A DNA stretch of 64,000 nt from Allokutzneria sp. NRRL B-24872 (GCF_002155965.1 NZ_MUMH01000085.1:62001-126000); one strand, 5' to 3'; positions 15,698 to 23,777 are shown, counted from the first letter of the stretch. Numbers and translations: made by a program. Notes: generated by a model from the letters alone, not told the origin.

Positions 15698-17110
15698 TCA
15701 GTACCTCAGCCGGTACACCGGGGCCAGCTCGGCGTGGTCGCGCTTGCCGTGGGTCTCCCACTCCTGGCGCCGCACGGCCAGGAACGCCTGGTGCAGCTCG
15801 TCGCCGAGCGCCCTGGCCACCGTCTCGCTGCCCGTAAGCAGCTCGATCGCCTCCCCGAGCGAGGACGGGAGCTGTTCGACGCCCGCCTTCCTGCGCTGGG
15901 CCTTGGTCATGGTGTGCGGGTCGCGCTGCACCGGGGCGGGCAGCGTCGCCGCCTTGTCCAGGCCGTCGAGCCCGGCCGAGAGCAGCACCGCCGCCGCCAG
16001 GTAGGGGTTGGCCGAGCCGTCCAGCGGCTTGACCTCGACGTTGGCCGCGGTGGCCCGCGAGGTGATCGTTCCCGGCACCACGCGCAGCGCGGCCTCGCGG
16101 TTCTCCACGCCCCAGCAGGCGTAGGCGCCGGACCACATCTGCGGCTGGAGCCGGGCGTAGCTGAGCACGCTGGGCGCGAGCACCCCCATCAGCTCCGGCA
16201 GCGCGTCGAGCATCCCGGCGACGAAGGCCGCGCCGTCCTCGGACATCCCGCCGGTCTTCTCGTCAGTACCGCCCTGCATGAGGTTCACGCCGTCGCGCCA
16301 CGCGCTGAGGTGCAGGTGGCAGCCGTTGCCGACGGCGCCGGGGCGCACGCTCGGCGCGAAGCTCACGTCGAAGCCGTGCGCCCGCGCGACCCGGCGGGCC
16401 AGCACCCGGCTCAGCACCAGCTGGTCGGCGGCGGCGAGCGGGTCGCGGGCGGAGCAGGAGAACTCGACCTGACCCGGCGCGTACTCCGGGTGCAGCTGCT
16501 CCGGCTCGATGCCGTGCTCGGTGAGCGCGTCCAGCAGGTCCAGCGCGAACGGCTCGACCTCCAGCAGCGCGGAGGCGCTGTAGCCCGGCCCGTCGTGCCC
16601 GGGGGAGCCGTCGGCGCGCAGCAGCGACATCTCGACCTCGAAGGCCGCCTTGAACTCCACGCCCGCCGCCTGGCCGCGCTCGATCACCCGGCGCAGCGCC
16701 GAGCGCTGGCAGCACGGGGAGACCTCCAGCTCCTGCGTGTAGAGGTCGGCGGGCACCCACGCCGTGCCGGGGGAGCCGTTCAGCCGCTCCAGGGCACCGG
16801 CGTCGGGGAAGAGCCGGAGGTCCCCCGCGGGGCTGTCGAACGGGGCGACCATGGCGAAGCTGTCGTCGGTGCCCGAGATCGACCACACGACCGAGAAGCC
16901 GATCCCGCCGCGCAGGACGCTGGCCAGCCTGCGCACCGGGACGAGCTTCACCCGGGTGACGCCGCCGTTGTCGACGTTCGTCATGGCCACCGCGCGGACA
17001 CCCGCGGCGGCCAGCCGCTCGGTGAGCGCGGCGCCGGCGTCCGGATCGGCGTCGAGCACCTGGGGGCGCGGCGCCACCGCGGTGCCCGCCGAACCGCTGC
17101 TGGTCTTCAT
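15698..17110 (-). CDS. Glutamine synthetase-like gamma-glutamyl ligase (GlnA4/FluG C-half type)
   Basis: 470 residues of the GS-I fold but divergent from housekeeping GlnA. Metal and substrate motifs are visible: FEVEMSLL, EYAPGQVEFSCS, GNGCHLHLS, VENREAALRVV and NVEVKPLDGSANPYLAAAVLLS. It lacks the adenylylation-tyrosine motif. By family it ligates glutamate to an amine other than ammonia (polyamine, ethanolamine or isopropylamine are known cases). ATG 17110 has GGGAGAA 7 bases upstream. It faces an M20 hydrolase across 600 bp and an amidohydrolase follows, which suggests one pathway (inference). Confidence 0.87.
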   Translation of the reverse strand: MKTSSGSAGTAVAPRPQVLDADPDAGAALTERLAAAGVRAVAMTNVDNGGVTRVKLVPVRRLASVLRGGIGFSVVWSISGTDDSFAMVAPFDSPAGDLRLFPDAGALERLNGSPGTAWVPADLYTQELEVSPCCQRSALRRVIERGQAAGVEFKAAFEVEMSLLRADGSPGHDGPGYSASALLEVEPFALDLLDALTEHGIEPEQLHPEYAPGQVEFSCSARDPLAAADQLVLSRVLARRVARAHGFDVSFAPSVRPGAVGNGCHLHLSAWRDGVNLMQGGTDEKTGGMSEDGAAFVAGMLDALPELMGVLAPSVLSYARLQPQMWSGAYACWGVENREAALRVVPGTITSRATAANVEVKPLDGSANPYLAAAVLLSAGLDGLDKAATLPAPVQRDPHTMTKAQRRKAGVEQLPSSLGEAIELLTGSETVARALGDELHQAFLAVRRQEWETHGKRDHAELAPVYRLRY

Positions 17111-17711
17111 GGTCGAAATTCTCCCTGGGCGAGCCCGGCTGTCAATCGCGAAAAACATTCTTTCCGGCTGCGAGAATTCGCCTGCCGCATCGGTGGAAAT
17201 CATGATGTTTCACGTGCTGAGATAAATGCGGCACCATGATTTCCGCTCGGCACCGGGACGGCGAGTAGGTGTAGCACACGATAGTGATCGCCTGTCAAAT
17301 GTCGGATTTCGATGTGTCCTTCGCCGTGAACCGAGGTGTTCGCGGCGCTTCTGGACGGCGGCCGGCCCGGTGCCGGTCCCGCTGAGCAGCGCCTCCTCGC
17401 CCACCGCCGCCCGGACGGGGGAGCCAGGCGTGCCGGACCGCCTGGCCGGACGCCGGGAGCGGGGGCCGCCGCGCGTCGGTGAAGTGCGTCGTCCGTGCGC
17501 CAAACCGCAGCGGGGAGCGGCATCCGCTCAAGTCGTGCGTGAATCACTCGACCGGGGGCTTGAATGCGCGGCCGCAAATGCCTCACCTGCCGAAACGGGT
17601 GTTCCGCCCAGGACGGGACAGGCAGGTCGATACCGAAAATTCGATCATGCGATCATCGACGCCCCCCAGCCGCCCCGCTCTGCTGGGTCGCACGGTGAAT
17701 GGAGTCGCACA
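17111..17711. other. 600-bp divergent gap between the ligase and the M20 hydrolase
   Basis: No convincing gene. The first 180 bases beside the ligase are relatively AT-rich and hold the dyad at 17195-17244. The remainder is G+C-rich with open frames on both strands but no ribosome site or recognisable product, although a frame leading into the M20 gene is open from 17226. Near 17642-17657 CGATCAT occurs twice in tandem. Confidence 0.5.
17195..17244. promoter_or_regulatory. Long-spaced inverted repeat upstream of the ligase gene
   Basis: GGAAATCATG (17195-17204) faces CATGATTTCC (17235-17244). Including flanks, 13 of 15 positions match (GTGGAAATCATGATG against GCGGAAATCATGGTG). Half-site centres are 40 bp apart, nearly four helical turns, suiting two dimers or a looping regulator. 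It lies 85-134 bp before the ligase start and about 470 bp before the hydrolase. Confidence 0.62.
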
Positions 17712-19052
17712 ATGAACGCTGGGCCACCCACCGACGATGTCCGCGCGCGCATTCTCGCCGCCGTCGACGGCCTCCGCGACGAGATGGTCACATCGCTGCA
17801 GCGGCTGGTTCGAGTTCCTTCGGTGAACCCCAAGTACCCCGGTGTCGAATACCGCGAGCACGTCGGCCGGGAGGGCGAGGGCAGCGCGGTGCTGGCCGAG
17901 CTCTACGAGCGCGCCGGGGCCGAGGTCGAGCTGTTCGCCGTCGAGGCGGGCCGGGAGAACGCGGTCGGCAGGCTCGGCGGGCGCGGCGAGGGCCGCTCGC
18001 TGATCTTCAACGGCCACGTCGACGTCGTCCCCGGCGGGGACCCGGGCGAGTGGCGGGTCGCCCCGCCCTTCGCCGGTGAGGTCGTGGGCTCGCGCATGTA
18101 CGGCCGGGGCACCACCGACCAGAAGTCCGGCCTCATCGGCCAGGCCTACGCGGCCATCGCGCTGCGCCGCGCGGGGATCGAGCTCGCGGGTGAGCTCCAG
18201 CTCCAGTGCGCAGTCGGTGAGGAGACCGTCGACTACACCTGCGGGACCGGCGCGATCGTCGAGCGCGGCTACACCGCCGAGGCGGCCATCGTCTCCGAGC
18301 CGAGCGCGCCGCCGACGCCGGTGTCGCTGGCCGTGGTGAGTCCCGGGCTGCTGTGGTTCTCCGTCACCGTCGAGGGCATCAAGGTGCACTGCTCGATGCG
18401 CGGCGAGACCATCCACCCGCACCGCGCCGGCGAGGAACTGGGCGTCAACGCCATCGACAAGATCTTCACGATCTACCAGGCGCTGCGCGGTCTTGAGCAG
18501 GAGTGGGTGCAGACGCAGCGGCACCCGCTCTTCTACGACGGGCACTTCTCGTTGCTGCCCGGCGTGATCCGCGGCGCGCCCGGCGACCTCGCGGTGCCCT
18601 TCGCGCTGTCGGACTCCGCGACGATCGAGTACACCGCCATGTTCCACCCGGAGCGCGACGGCGCGGACGTGCGCGCGGAGATCCAGGGCGTGATCGACCG
18701 CGCCGCCGACTCCGACCCGTGGCTGCGCAAGCACCGCCCGGTGTGCGAGTGGAAGCTCCAGTGGGACCCGTACTCGATCGAGCCCGGCGCCGACATCAAC
18801 ACCACGCTCGCCGCCGCCTACAAGGAAGCCGCCGTGGGCACGCGGTTCGCTCCGGAGCCGACGTTCACCGGGTTCTACGGCGGGTGCGACGCCACCGTGC
18901 TGAAGAAGCTCGGCATCCCGTCGGTCGTGCTCGGCCCCGGTGACCTGCGCGTCGCCCACGCCAACGACGAGTACGTGGACCTCGACGAGATGCTGCTCGC
19001 CGCCAGGACCTACGCCCTGGTCGCCGCCGACTGGTGCGGGGTCAGGTCGTAG
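17712..19052 (+). CDS. M20 family zinc peptidase/deacylase (ArgE/DapE type)
   Basis: 446 residues. Co-catalytic metal ligands appear in order: NGHVDVVPGG (His), YGRGTTDQKSG (bridging Asp), GEETVDYTC (Glu-Glu), SEPSAPP (Glu) and VAHANDEYV (His). A dimerisation lid lies between. The family hydrolyses N-acyl, N-succinyl or gamma-glutamyl amide bonds in amino-acid derivatives. ATG 17712 with GGAG 8 bases upstream is preferred to the long open frame behind it. Lying between a gamma-glutamyl ligase and an amidohydrolase, it may deacylate their intermediate. Its end overlaps the convergent amidohydrolase gene by 43 bases. Confidence 0.88.
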   Translation: MNAGPPTDDVRARILAAVDGLRDEMVTSLQRLVRVPSVNPKYPGVEYREHVGREGEGSAVLAELYERAGAEVELFAVEAGRENAVGRLGGRGEGRSLIFNGHVDVVPGGDPGEWRVAPPFAGEVVGSRMYGRGTTDQKSGLIGQAYAAIALRRAGIELAGELQLQCAVGEETVDYTCGTGAIVERGYTAEAAIVSEPSAPPTPVSLAVVSPGLLWFSVTVEGIKVHCSMRGETIHPHRAGEELGVNAIDKIFTIYQALRGLEQEWVQTQRHPLFYDGHFSLLPGVIRGAPGDLAVPFALSDSATIEYTAMFHPERDGADVRAEIQGVIDRAADSDPWLRKHRPVCEWKLQWDPYSIEPGADINTTLAAAYKEAAVGTRFAPEPTFTGFYGGCDATVLKKLGIPSVVLGPGDLRVAHANDEYVDLDEMLLAARTYALVAADWCGVRS

Positions 19053-20206
19053 ACGCGCTGGGCGTTTCCGCCCATCAGCAGCTCCAGGTACCGCCTCGCG
19101 TCGGCCTCGCCGATCGCGTCCGCCGCCAGCCAGTCGCCGAACGCGCTGGCCAGCGCGAGGCGGTGCCGCAGCGCTCCGACCAGGTACAGCTCGGGCAGCC
19201 CGTACGCGTCGGTGGAGAACAGGACCTTGGTGAACGGCGCGATCTCCAGCGACTCGCGCACGATCGAGGTCGCCGAGGCACCGGAGAACCCCGCCGCCAG
19301 GCCGGTGTCGAGGTAGACGTGCGGGTAGACGTGCGCGAGGTAGCCCGCCTCGCGGACGAACGGGTAGTTGTGCAGCAGCATGATCGGCGTGCCCGTGCTG
19401 GCCGTCGCCCGCAGGAACTCCGTCATCCGCGTCGGATCGCAGCGGTGCAGCACGATGTCGGAGTCACCGAAGCCCACGTGCATCTGGATCGGCTTGCCCG
19501 CGTCCACCGCCGCCCAGAGCAGCGCGCGCAGCAGCACCGGATCGCTCAGCCGCCGCTGCTGGGACCTCAGCCAGGCATCAGCCGCTGAGCGGATCTCGGC
19601 CTCGGTGGGGCGCGCTGGGTCGAAGTCGAAGCCGTGCCGGTAGGCGATGATCGACTTCACGCCCACCGCCGTGCGCAGCGCCGATTCCAGCTCAGCCTGA
19701 AACGCATCGTGAAACCCTTGCGCGCCAACACCTTCCCCAGCAAGGCGTTCGGCAAGCGACTCCAGCCGGGCGATCTCGAACCCCCGTGCCCCCGACACGC
19801 CCGCCAGCTCGTCGGGCGAGGTGATCTCGTCGGCGCAGAACCCCGTGTCGACCAGGTAGGTGGAGATGTTCGCCGCCGTCAGCAGACGCCGCGTCACCTC
19901 CTGCTGGCCCAGCTCGGCCCGCCTGCGGAGGTAGCTCTCCGCGTCGGCGTGGCGTGGCAGGTCCAGCAGCGGCGCGCACTCCGCCCGGATCGCCACGCCC
20001 ACCGGGCTGTCGAACACCTCGCCCGCCGGGCCCTGCGGCAGGTCCGACTCCGTCGCGAGCTTCCGGAAGCCCTCCGCGCTGACCTCGTCCTTGGCGACCC
20101 CGTGGCAGTGGTGGTCCACCGCGGGGACCTGCGTCAGGACGTCCAGCAACGCGACACGTTCTTCCACAGCCTCGACCTCACGCCTTCCGGAGCCGTTGGT
20201 GATCAC
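19010..20206 (-). CDS. Amidohydrolase family 2 protein (FluG N-half type)
   Basis: 398 residues in the metal-dependent TIM-barrel amidohydrolase superfamily. VPAVDHHCHG carries the H-x-H metal motif; later ligands are in IQMHVGFG, IMLLHNYPFVREAGYLA and VLFSTDAYGLPE. ISTYLVDTGFCADEITSPDEL and FEIARLESLAERL match the FluG/uronate-isomerase-like branch rather than dihydroorotases. GTG 20206 starts the gene. In fungi FluG joins this domain to a GS-like domain; here the GS-like gene lies 2 kb away on the same strand. Reaction unknown. Confidence 0.85.
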   Translation of the reverse strand: MITNGSGRREVEAVEERVALLDVLTQVPAVDHHCHGVAKDEVSAEGFRKLATESDLPQGPAGEVFDSPVGVAIRAECAPLLDLPRHADAESYLRRRAELGQQEVTRRLLTAANISTYLVDTGFCADEITSPDELAGVSGARGFEIARLESLAERLAGEGVGAQGFHDAFQAELESALRTAVGVKSIIAYRHGFDFDPARPTEAEIRSAADAWLRSQQRRLSDPVLLRALLWAAVDAGKPIQMHVGFGDSDIVLHRCDPTRMTEFLRATASTGTPIMLLHNYPFVREAGYLAHVYPHVYLDTGLAAGFSGASATSIVRESLEIAPFTKVLFSTDAYGLPELYLVGALRHRLALASAFGDWLAADAIGEADARRYLELLMGGNAQRVYDLTPHQSAATRA

Positions 20207-20438
20207 GCACTTTCTACCGGGAGGCGGTGCTGCGGGGACAGTGCTGCCGCCGAAAACGGTGACGAACGGCTCGGCGCCGCAATTCGGCTGTGCGTGCTCC
20301 TCCTCGCCGAGACCAGCGGAGACGGTGATCCGCGCGAGGTGCGCAGCGATTCTCGCCCAATTCGAAAACTGCTCGAATTTGCTCGCTGCCGGAAATGCGG
20401 ATGACGCTCCCGGTCAACCAACGGGCAAAGGGGAACAC

Positions 20439-20735
20439 ATGCGCACCACCGTCAAGGGCCTTGTCGCAGCGATCGCCGCGATGGCGGCCACGGCGAGTCT
20501 GGCGGCCGTCCCGGCCGACGCCGCCCCGGTCGAGCGGGCCGCGAAGTGCGGCTACTACCGGGCGGGCACGCCGGCCGTTCAGGCCTGGTACAACCACTGC
20601 GGTGGCGGGAAGGTCTGGATCAAGGTCTTCCACACCTTCGGCGACGACACCTTCTGGTGCGTCGGCCCCGGCCACACCAGCCTCGGTGTCTGGCCGGAGA
20701 TCAACGACGCCGTGTACGACAACCGGACCTGCTGA
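20439..20735 (+). CDS. Small secreted Cys protein, DUF6355 type (copy 1)
   Basis: 98 residues: a signal peptide (MRTTVKGLVAAIAAMAATASLAAVPADAAP) and a mature part with four Cys (KCGYYRAGTPAVQAWYNHCGGGKVWIKVF...FWCVGPGHTSLGVWPEINDAVYDNRTC), likely two disulfides. The CG-Y/F...YNHC...CVGPG...YDNRxC pattern matches small proteins grouped as DUF6355, found near natural-product genes; their activity is unknown. AAAGGGGAACAC precedes the ATG. A tandem paralogue follows 96 bp downstream. Divergent from the amidohydrolase. Confidence 0.85.
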   Translation: MRTTVKGLVAAIAAMAATASLAAVPADAAPVERAAKCGYYRAGTPAVQAWYNHCGGGKVWIKVFHTFGDDTFWCVGPGHTSLGVWPEINDAVYDNRTC

Positions 20736-20788
20736 TCACCGGATTCACCCCGACCTGAAACGCGGGAGATCCCCCCGTCGCGCGATTA

Positions 20789-20804
20789 GCTTGCACGTGC
20801 AAGC
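20789..20804. promoter_or_regulatory. Perfect 16-bp palindrome upstream of secreted-protein copy 2
   Basis: GCTTGCACGTGCAAGC is a perfect inverted repeat with no spacer, 28 bp before the start of copy 2 and absent in front of copy 1. Its size and position suit an operator for a helix-turn-helix dimer overlapping the promoter. Confidence 0.65.
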
Positions 20805-20831
20805 AAACGAGTGCACGAGCAAGGGGAGCAC

Positions 20832-21128
20832 ATGCGCAGAACCGCCAGGACCGTCGTCGGAACCCTCGCCCTGATGGCGGCCGCGATCAGCCTGACGGCC
20901 GTCCCGGCCGGTGCGGACGAGGTCGTGGCCGCCGCGAAGTGCGGCTTCCACAAGGAAGGCACGCCCGCCGTTCAGGCCTGGTACAACCACTGCGGCAGCG
21001 GGAACGTCTGGATCAGGAAGACCTACGCCGTCGGCAGCGACGAGTTCGAGTGCGTCCGGCCCGGCGACACCCTTCTCGGTGTCTGGCCCTACATCACCGG
21101 GGCCTACTACGACAACCGGACCTGCTGA
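20832..21128 (+). CDS. Small secreted Cys protein, DUF6355 type (copy 2)
   Basis: 98 residues, the same length as copy 1, with the same signal-peptide layout (MRRTARTVVGTLALMAAAISLTAVPAGA) and all four Cys conserved; CG-[YF]...EGTPAVQAWYNHCGSGNVWI...ECVRPGDTLLGVWPYI...YYDNRTC. The mature parts are roughly 60-65 percent identical by eye, so this is a duplication that has diverged. AAGGGGAGCAC is its ribosome site. A palindrome upstream suggests separate control, and a strong hairpin just after the stop ends transcription. Confidence 0.86.
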   Translation: MRRTARTVVGTLALMAAAISLTAVPAGADEVVAAAKCGFHKEGTPAVQAWYNHCGSGNVWIRKTYAVGSDEFECVRPGDTLLGVWPYITGAYYDNRTC

Positions 21129-21140
21129 AGGTGAAGCACG

Positions 21141-21171
21141 GCGAGAGCGCGGTCACCGGCCGCGCTCTCGC
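21141..21171 (+). terminator. Strong hairpin terminator after secreted-protein copy 2
   Basis: GCGAGAGCGCGG and CCGCGCTCTCGC pair perfectly over 12 bp around a 7-base loop, 12 bases after the stop codon and followed by GCTTTC. No long T run, as usual in high-GC actinomycetes. Confidence 0.8.
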
Positions 21172-21231
21172 GCTTTCAGGCGACGGGAAATCAGGCGACA
21201 ACCCGCACGCCCTGACCTAGCTTCCTCCCGC

Positions 21232-22209
21232 ATGCGCGAACTCACGTGGCGGCCGCTCACGACAGCGGACGCCAAGGCGTCGGCGGACCTGCTCAACGCG
21301 ATCGAGACCGTCGACAAGATCGGCGAGAACTACGTCGAGGCGGACACCCTCCAGGAACTGGTCGACCCGTACACCGACCTGGAACGCGGGAGCCTGGCCG
21401 CGCTCGACGGCGACGAGCTGGTCGGCTACATGAAGATCCGCTACAAGCCGGTCGCGGACGAGGTCCACCGGGTCCTCCTGGACGGCGGGGTCCACCCCGG
21501 ACACCGGGGACGCGGCATCGGCGCGACGCTCGTGCGCACGGGGATCGAGGCGGCGAAGGTGCTGCACGCCGAGCACCACCCGGGGCTCGACCTCGTCGTC
21601 GACGTCCACAAGGCCGAGCACATCCCGGGGCTGGCCGATCTCGTGCGGTCCCAGGGCTTCGCGCCCGTCCGCTACTACCAGCGCATGGAGCACCCGCTCG
21701 GCGCGGCGATCGGGGACGCGGCGGTGCCCGATGGGCTGCGGATCGAGCCGTGGTCGCAGCGCACCGACGAGGACTTCCGCCTGGTGCGCAACGCTTCCTT
21801 CGCCGATCACTGGGGCGCGGCGCCGCTGCCGGTGGACGGCTGGCAGAACAAGATCACCAACCAGACGTTCAAGCCGGAGACGAGCTTCCTGGTCCGCGAC
21901 GAGGCCAGCGGCGCCGCCGTGGGCCTGCTGGTGACCATGAGCTGGGAGGCCGACACCGCGGCCACCGGCGTCCGCGACGCGCACTTCATGGTCATCGGGA
22001 CAGTGCCGGAGCACCGCGGGCGCGGTGTGGCCAACGCGGTGATCGCGCACGCGCTGCGGGCCGCCGCCCAGCAGGGCTACCACCGCGCCAGCCTCAGCGT
22101 GGACTCGGCGAGCGCGTCCGGGGCGCCGGGCGTCTTCGAGAAGGCCGGGTTCGAGCCGGGGCTGCGCTACGTGCGCTGGGAGCTGGCGGTCGGTTCACTC
22201 TCCGGCTGA
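21232..22209 (+). CDS. Double-domain GNAT acetyltransferase
   Basis: 325 residues with two GNAT domains in tandem. The first (about 1-150) has VHPGHRGRGIGATLV, and the second (about 165-325) has TVPEHRGRGVANAVIAH; both keep the Q/R-x-x-G-x-G/A acetyl-CoA loop. DGVRDAHFMVIGTV and LSVDSASASGAPGVFEKAGFEPG in the second half are typical of mycothiol-synthase-like double GNATs, although key MshD features are not certain. Both domains look catalytically competent. ATG 21232; weak ribosome site. Single gene after the terminator. Confidence 0.84.
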   Translation: MRELTWRPLTTADAKASADLLNAIETVDKIGENYVEADTLQELVDPYTDLERGSLAALDGDELVGYMKIRYKPVADEVHRVLLDGGVHPGHRGRGIGATLVRTGIEAAKVLHAEHHPGLDLVVDVHKAEHIPGLADLVRSQGFAPVRYYQRMEHPLGAAIGDAAVPDGLRIEPWSQRTDEDFRLVRNASFADHWGAAPLPVDGWQNKITNQTFKPETSFLVRDEASGAAVGLLVTMSWEADTAATGVRDAHFMVIGTVPEHRGRGVANAVIAHALRAAAQQGYHRASLSVDSASASGAPGVFEKAGFEPGLRYVRWELAVGSLSG

Positions 22210-22401
22210 CCACCTTCAGGGGGAGCGCTGCGGGCGTGTCGGTGACGGATCGTCAAACGCCGTCGGCGCCTGCCGGAGCGCTCCGACCGGGGAGGTGAAA
22301 GATCATTCAGGGATGACCGCGCTCTGCCGAAGAGAACGGCGACACCCGCACAGTCCTCTGTGGACTTCCTTGCGGGACAAGCCGATTCTCCAGGAGCGTC
22401 G

Positions 22402-23226
22402 TTGACAGCCACGCACTCAGCGCCCCCGTTAGCGCCGAGTCCAGCAGCCCCCACCCCTGCCGGTTCGCAGCACCACCACGATCATCAGCACCACCACCAT
22501 CACCACCACGCGCAGCACGGTGTGGAGCGGATGACCGTCCTGCCCGCGATCGCGACCCTGGGCACCGAGGAGCACCGCAGCGGCAACGAGCACCTGGCCC
22601 AACTGGGGCCCGGCAAGGTGTTCATGATGGGCGACAACCCCGCCCTGCCCAAGATGCCCAAGCGGCCCACGATCGCCGACTTCTTCCGCCTGCGGCTCGG
22701 GCTCGACCCCTTCACGATGCGGCACATGCTGCACAGCGCGCGGCGGGCCCAGCTGCTCGGCCTGGACGAGCCGATCGTGCTCGCCTGCCTGCTGCACGAC
22801 ATCGCCGTCGGCGGTCTGCTGCGCAGCCACCACGGCCACTGGGGCGCCCAACTGCTCGCCCCCTACGTCTCCGAGGAAGTGGCCTGGGCGATCCGCCAGC
22901 ACGAGATCGTGCGCTTCTTCGCCGATCCGTCCGTCGGCTACGACTACCCGGACGCCTACGACTCCTTCTTCGGGCCGGAGTACGACCCGCCGGAGCACGT
23001 CCGCGACGCCTACCGGGACGTGCGGTCGCACCGGTGGTACATGTCCGCGCGGCTGGTCGCGATCAACGACGTCTACACCTTCACCGATGACGAGGACATC
23101 GACATCGCCGAGTTCGAGGACGTCATCGGCCGCCACTTCCGCCAGCCCGCCGAAGGGCTCGGGTTCGACGGTTCTCCCGTCGCGCACATGTGGCGCACGA
23201 TGATCTGGCCGAACAACTTCCTGTAG
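22402..23226 (+). CDS. HD-domain protein with a His-rich N-terminal tail
   Basis: About 274 residues. AGGAG at 22392-22396 points to TTG 22402 as start, which places a proline/alanine linker and a tail with about twelve His in sixteen residues (about residues 24-40) before the conserved domain. ATG 22531 would omit the tail. The HD domain has MRHMLHSARRA, ACLLHDIAVGG (HD), HHGHWGAQLLAPY and RQHEIVRFFA, the ligands of a metal phosphohydrolase. Substrate unknown; related proteins act on small phosphorylated or oxygenated compounds. A 12-bp palindrome at 22274-22285 lies upstream. Confidence 0.8.
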   Translation: MTATHSAPPLAPSPAAPTPAGSQHHHDHQHHHHHHHAQHGVERMTVLPAIATLGTEEHRSGNEHLAQLGPGKVFMMGDNPALPKMPKRPTIADFFRLRLGLDPFTMRHMLHSARRAQLLGLDEPIVLACLLHDIAVGGLLRSHHGHWGAQLLAPYVSEEVAWAIRQHEIVRFFADPSVGYDYPDAYDSFFGPEYDPPEHVRDAYRDVRSHRWYMSARLVAINDVYTFTDDEDIDIAEFEDVIGRHFRQPAEGLGFDGSPVAHMWRTMIWPNNFL

Positions 23227-23240
23227 CCCCCGGACGCACA

Positions 23241-23273
23241 GCGCGGGCGGGACCACGTCGGTCCCGCCCGCGC
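23241..23273. terminator. Bidirectional hairpin terminator
   Basis: GCGCGGGCGGGAC pairs perfectly with GTCCCGCCCGCGC (13 bp, 7-base loop), exactly between the convergent HD and DUF1540 genes, 15 bases beyond each stop. Confidence 0.85.
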
Positions 23274-23288
23274 CGCGTGCTGGGGTGG

Positions 23289-23588
23289 CTATCCGGCCCG
23301 GTAGGTCAGGCAGGTCGCCGCGTGGTCGCCCTCGCCCATGCCGACGCGCACGTTCGCGGCCGTGCACTCCAGGTGTTCGTTGTGCACGCAGTCGGCCCGC
23401 TTGCACGCGCCGACCTGGGACACGGCGGCGGGCAGGCCGCCCTTCGCGGTGAGCGGCACGAAGGTCGCGCAGTCCGCCGTGCCGTTGCGGCCGTCGACGG
23501 TGATCGCGAAAGCGTGGCAGCCGTGGTCGTTGTAGGAACAGCTCGTCACCGTGCACTCGCTGACGGCGGGCATTTCCGTGGTGGTCAT
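23289..23588 (-). CDS. DUF1540 Cys-rich protein (two motifs)
   Basis: 99 residues with two copies of the DUF1540 pattern: ECTVTSCSYNDHGCHAFAITV...DCATF and ACKRADCVHNEHLECTAANVRVG...TCLTY, each with four Cys in a C-x4-C-x6-C...C arrangement suited to a small zinc or iron site. AAGGAG precedes ATG 23588 by 7 bases. No signal peptide, so cytoplasmic. Function unknown. A hairpin and an iron-box-like sequence lie upstream, suggesting metal-linked control (inference). Confidence 0.87.
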   Translation of the reverse strand: MTTTEMPAVSECTVTSCSYNDHGCHAFAITVDGRNGTADCATFVPLTAKGGLPAAVSQVGACKRADCVHNEHLECTAANVRVGMGEGDHAATCLTYRAG

Positions 23589-23634
23589 CGCAGACTCCTT
23601 CGAACATCCGATCGCAGTCCGGAAAACTCGTTCA

Positions 23635-23669
23635 GTTCGGGTCGGTATGCGGAACCGAATACCCCGAAC
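23635..23669 (-). promoter_or_regulatory. Hairpin in the DUF1540 upstream region
   Basis: GTTCGGG-TCGGT pairs with ACCGA and CCCGAAC around a 7-base loop, with a 4-base bulge between the two stem halves. It lies 47-81 bp before the start, so it may be a 5' UTR structure or an operator. Confidence 0.5.
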
Positions 23670-23733
23670 CCCATCACGGAAACCCCATCGTCGCAGGTCG
23701 GGAAACCGATCGTGTGTTCTGGCGACGCAACGA

Positions 23734-23752
23734 TTAGGTTAGCCTCACCATT
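23734..23752. promoter_or_regulatory. Iron-box-like (IdeR/DmdR) site
   Basis: TTAGGTTAGCCTCACCATT matches 14 of 19 positions of the actinobacterial iron box (TTAGGTTAGGCTAACCTAA), nearly all in the left half. It is about 146 bp upstream of the DUF1540 gene, the only gene that starts downstream of it. Asymmetry makes it a moderate candidate. Confidence 0.5.
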
Positions 23753-23777
23753 GTCGTGAAGGCGGGTGGAATCGTTT

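Noticed and set aside
13871-17239. A 1122-codon open frame on the plus strand
   Set aside because: It is the mirror of the sigma factor, YCII and GS-like genes; its product is Arg/His/Gly-rich with no family features.
17226-17711. N-terminal extension of the M20 hydrolase
   Set aside because: The added 160 residues have no similarity to the family and no ribosome site; ATG 17712 starts at the normal family position.
22274-22285. CGGAGCGCTCCG palindrome before the HD gene as an operator
   Set aside because: Twelve-base G+C-rich palindromes are expected by chance in this DNA, and it lies over 110 bp from the start without promoter elements.
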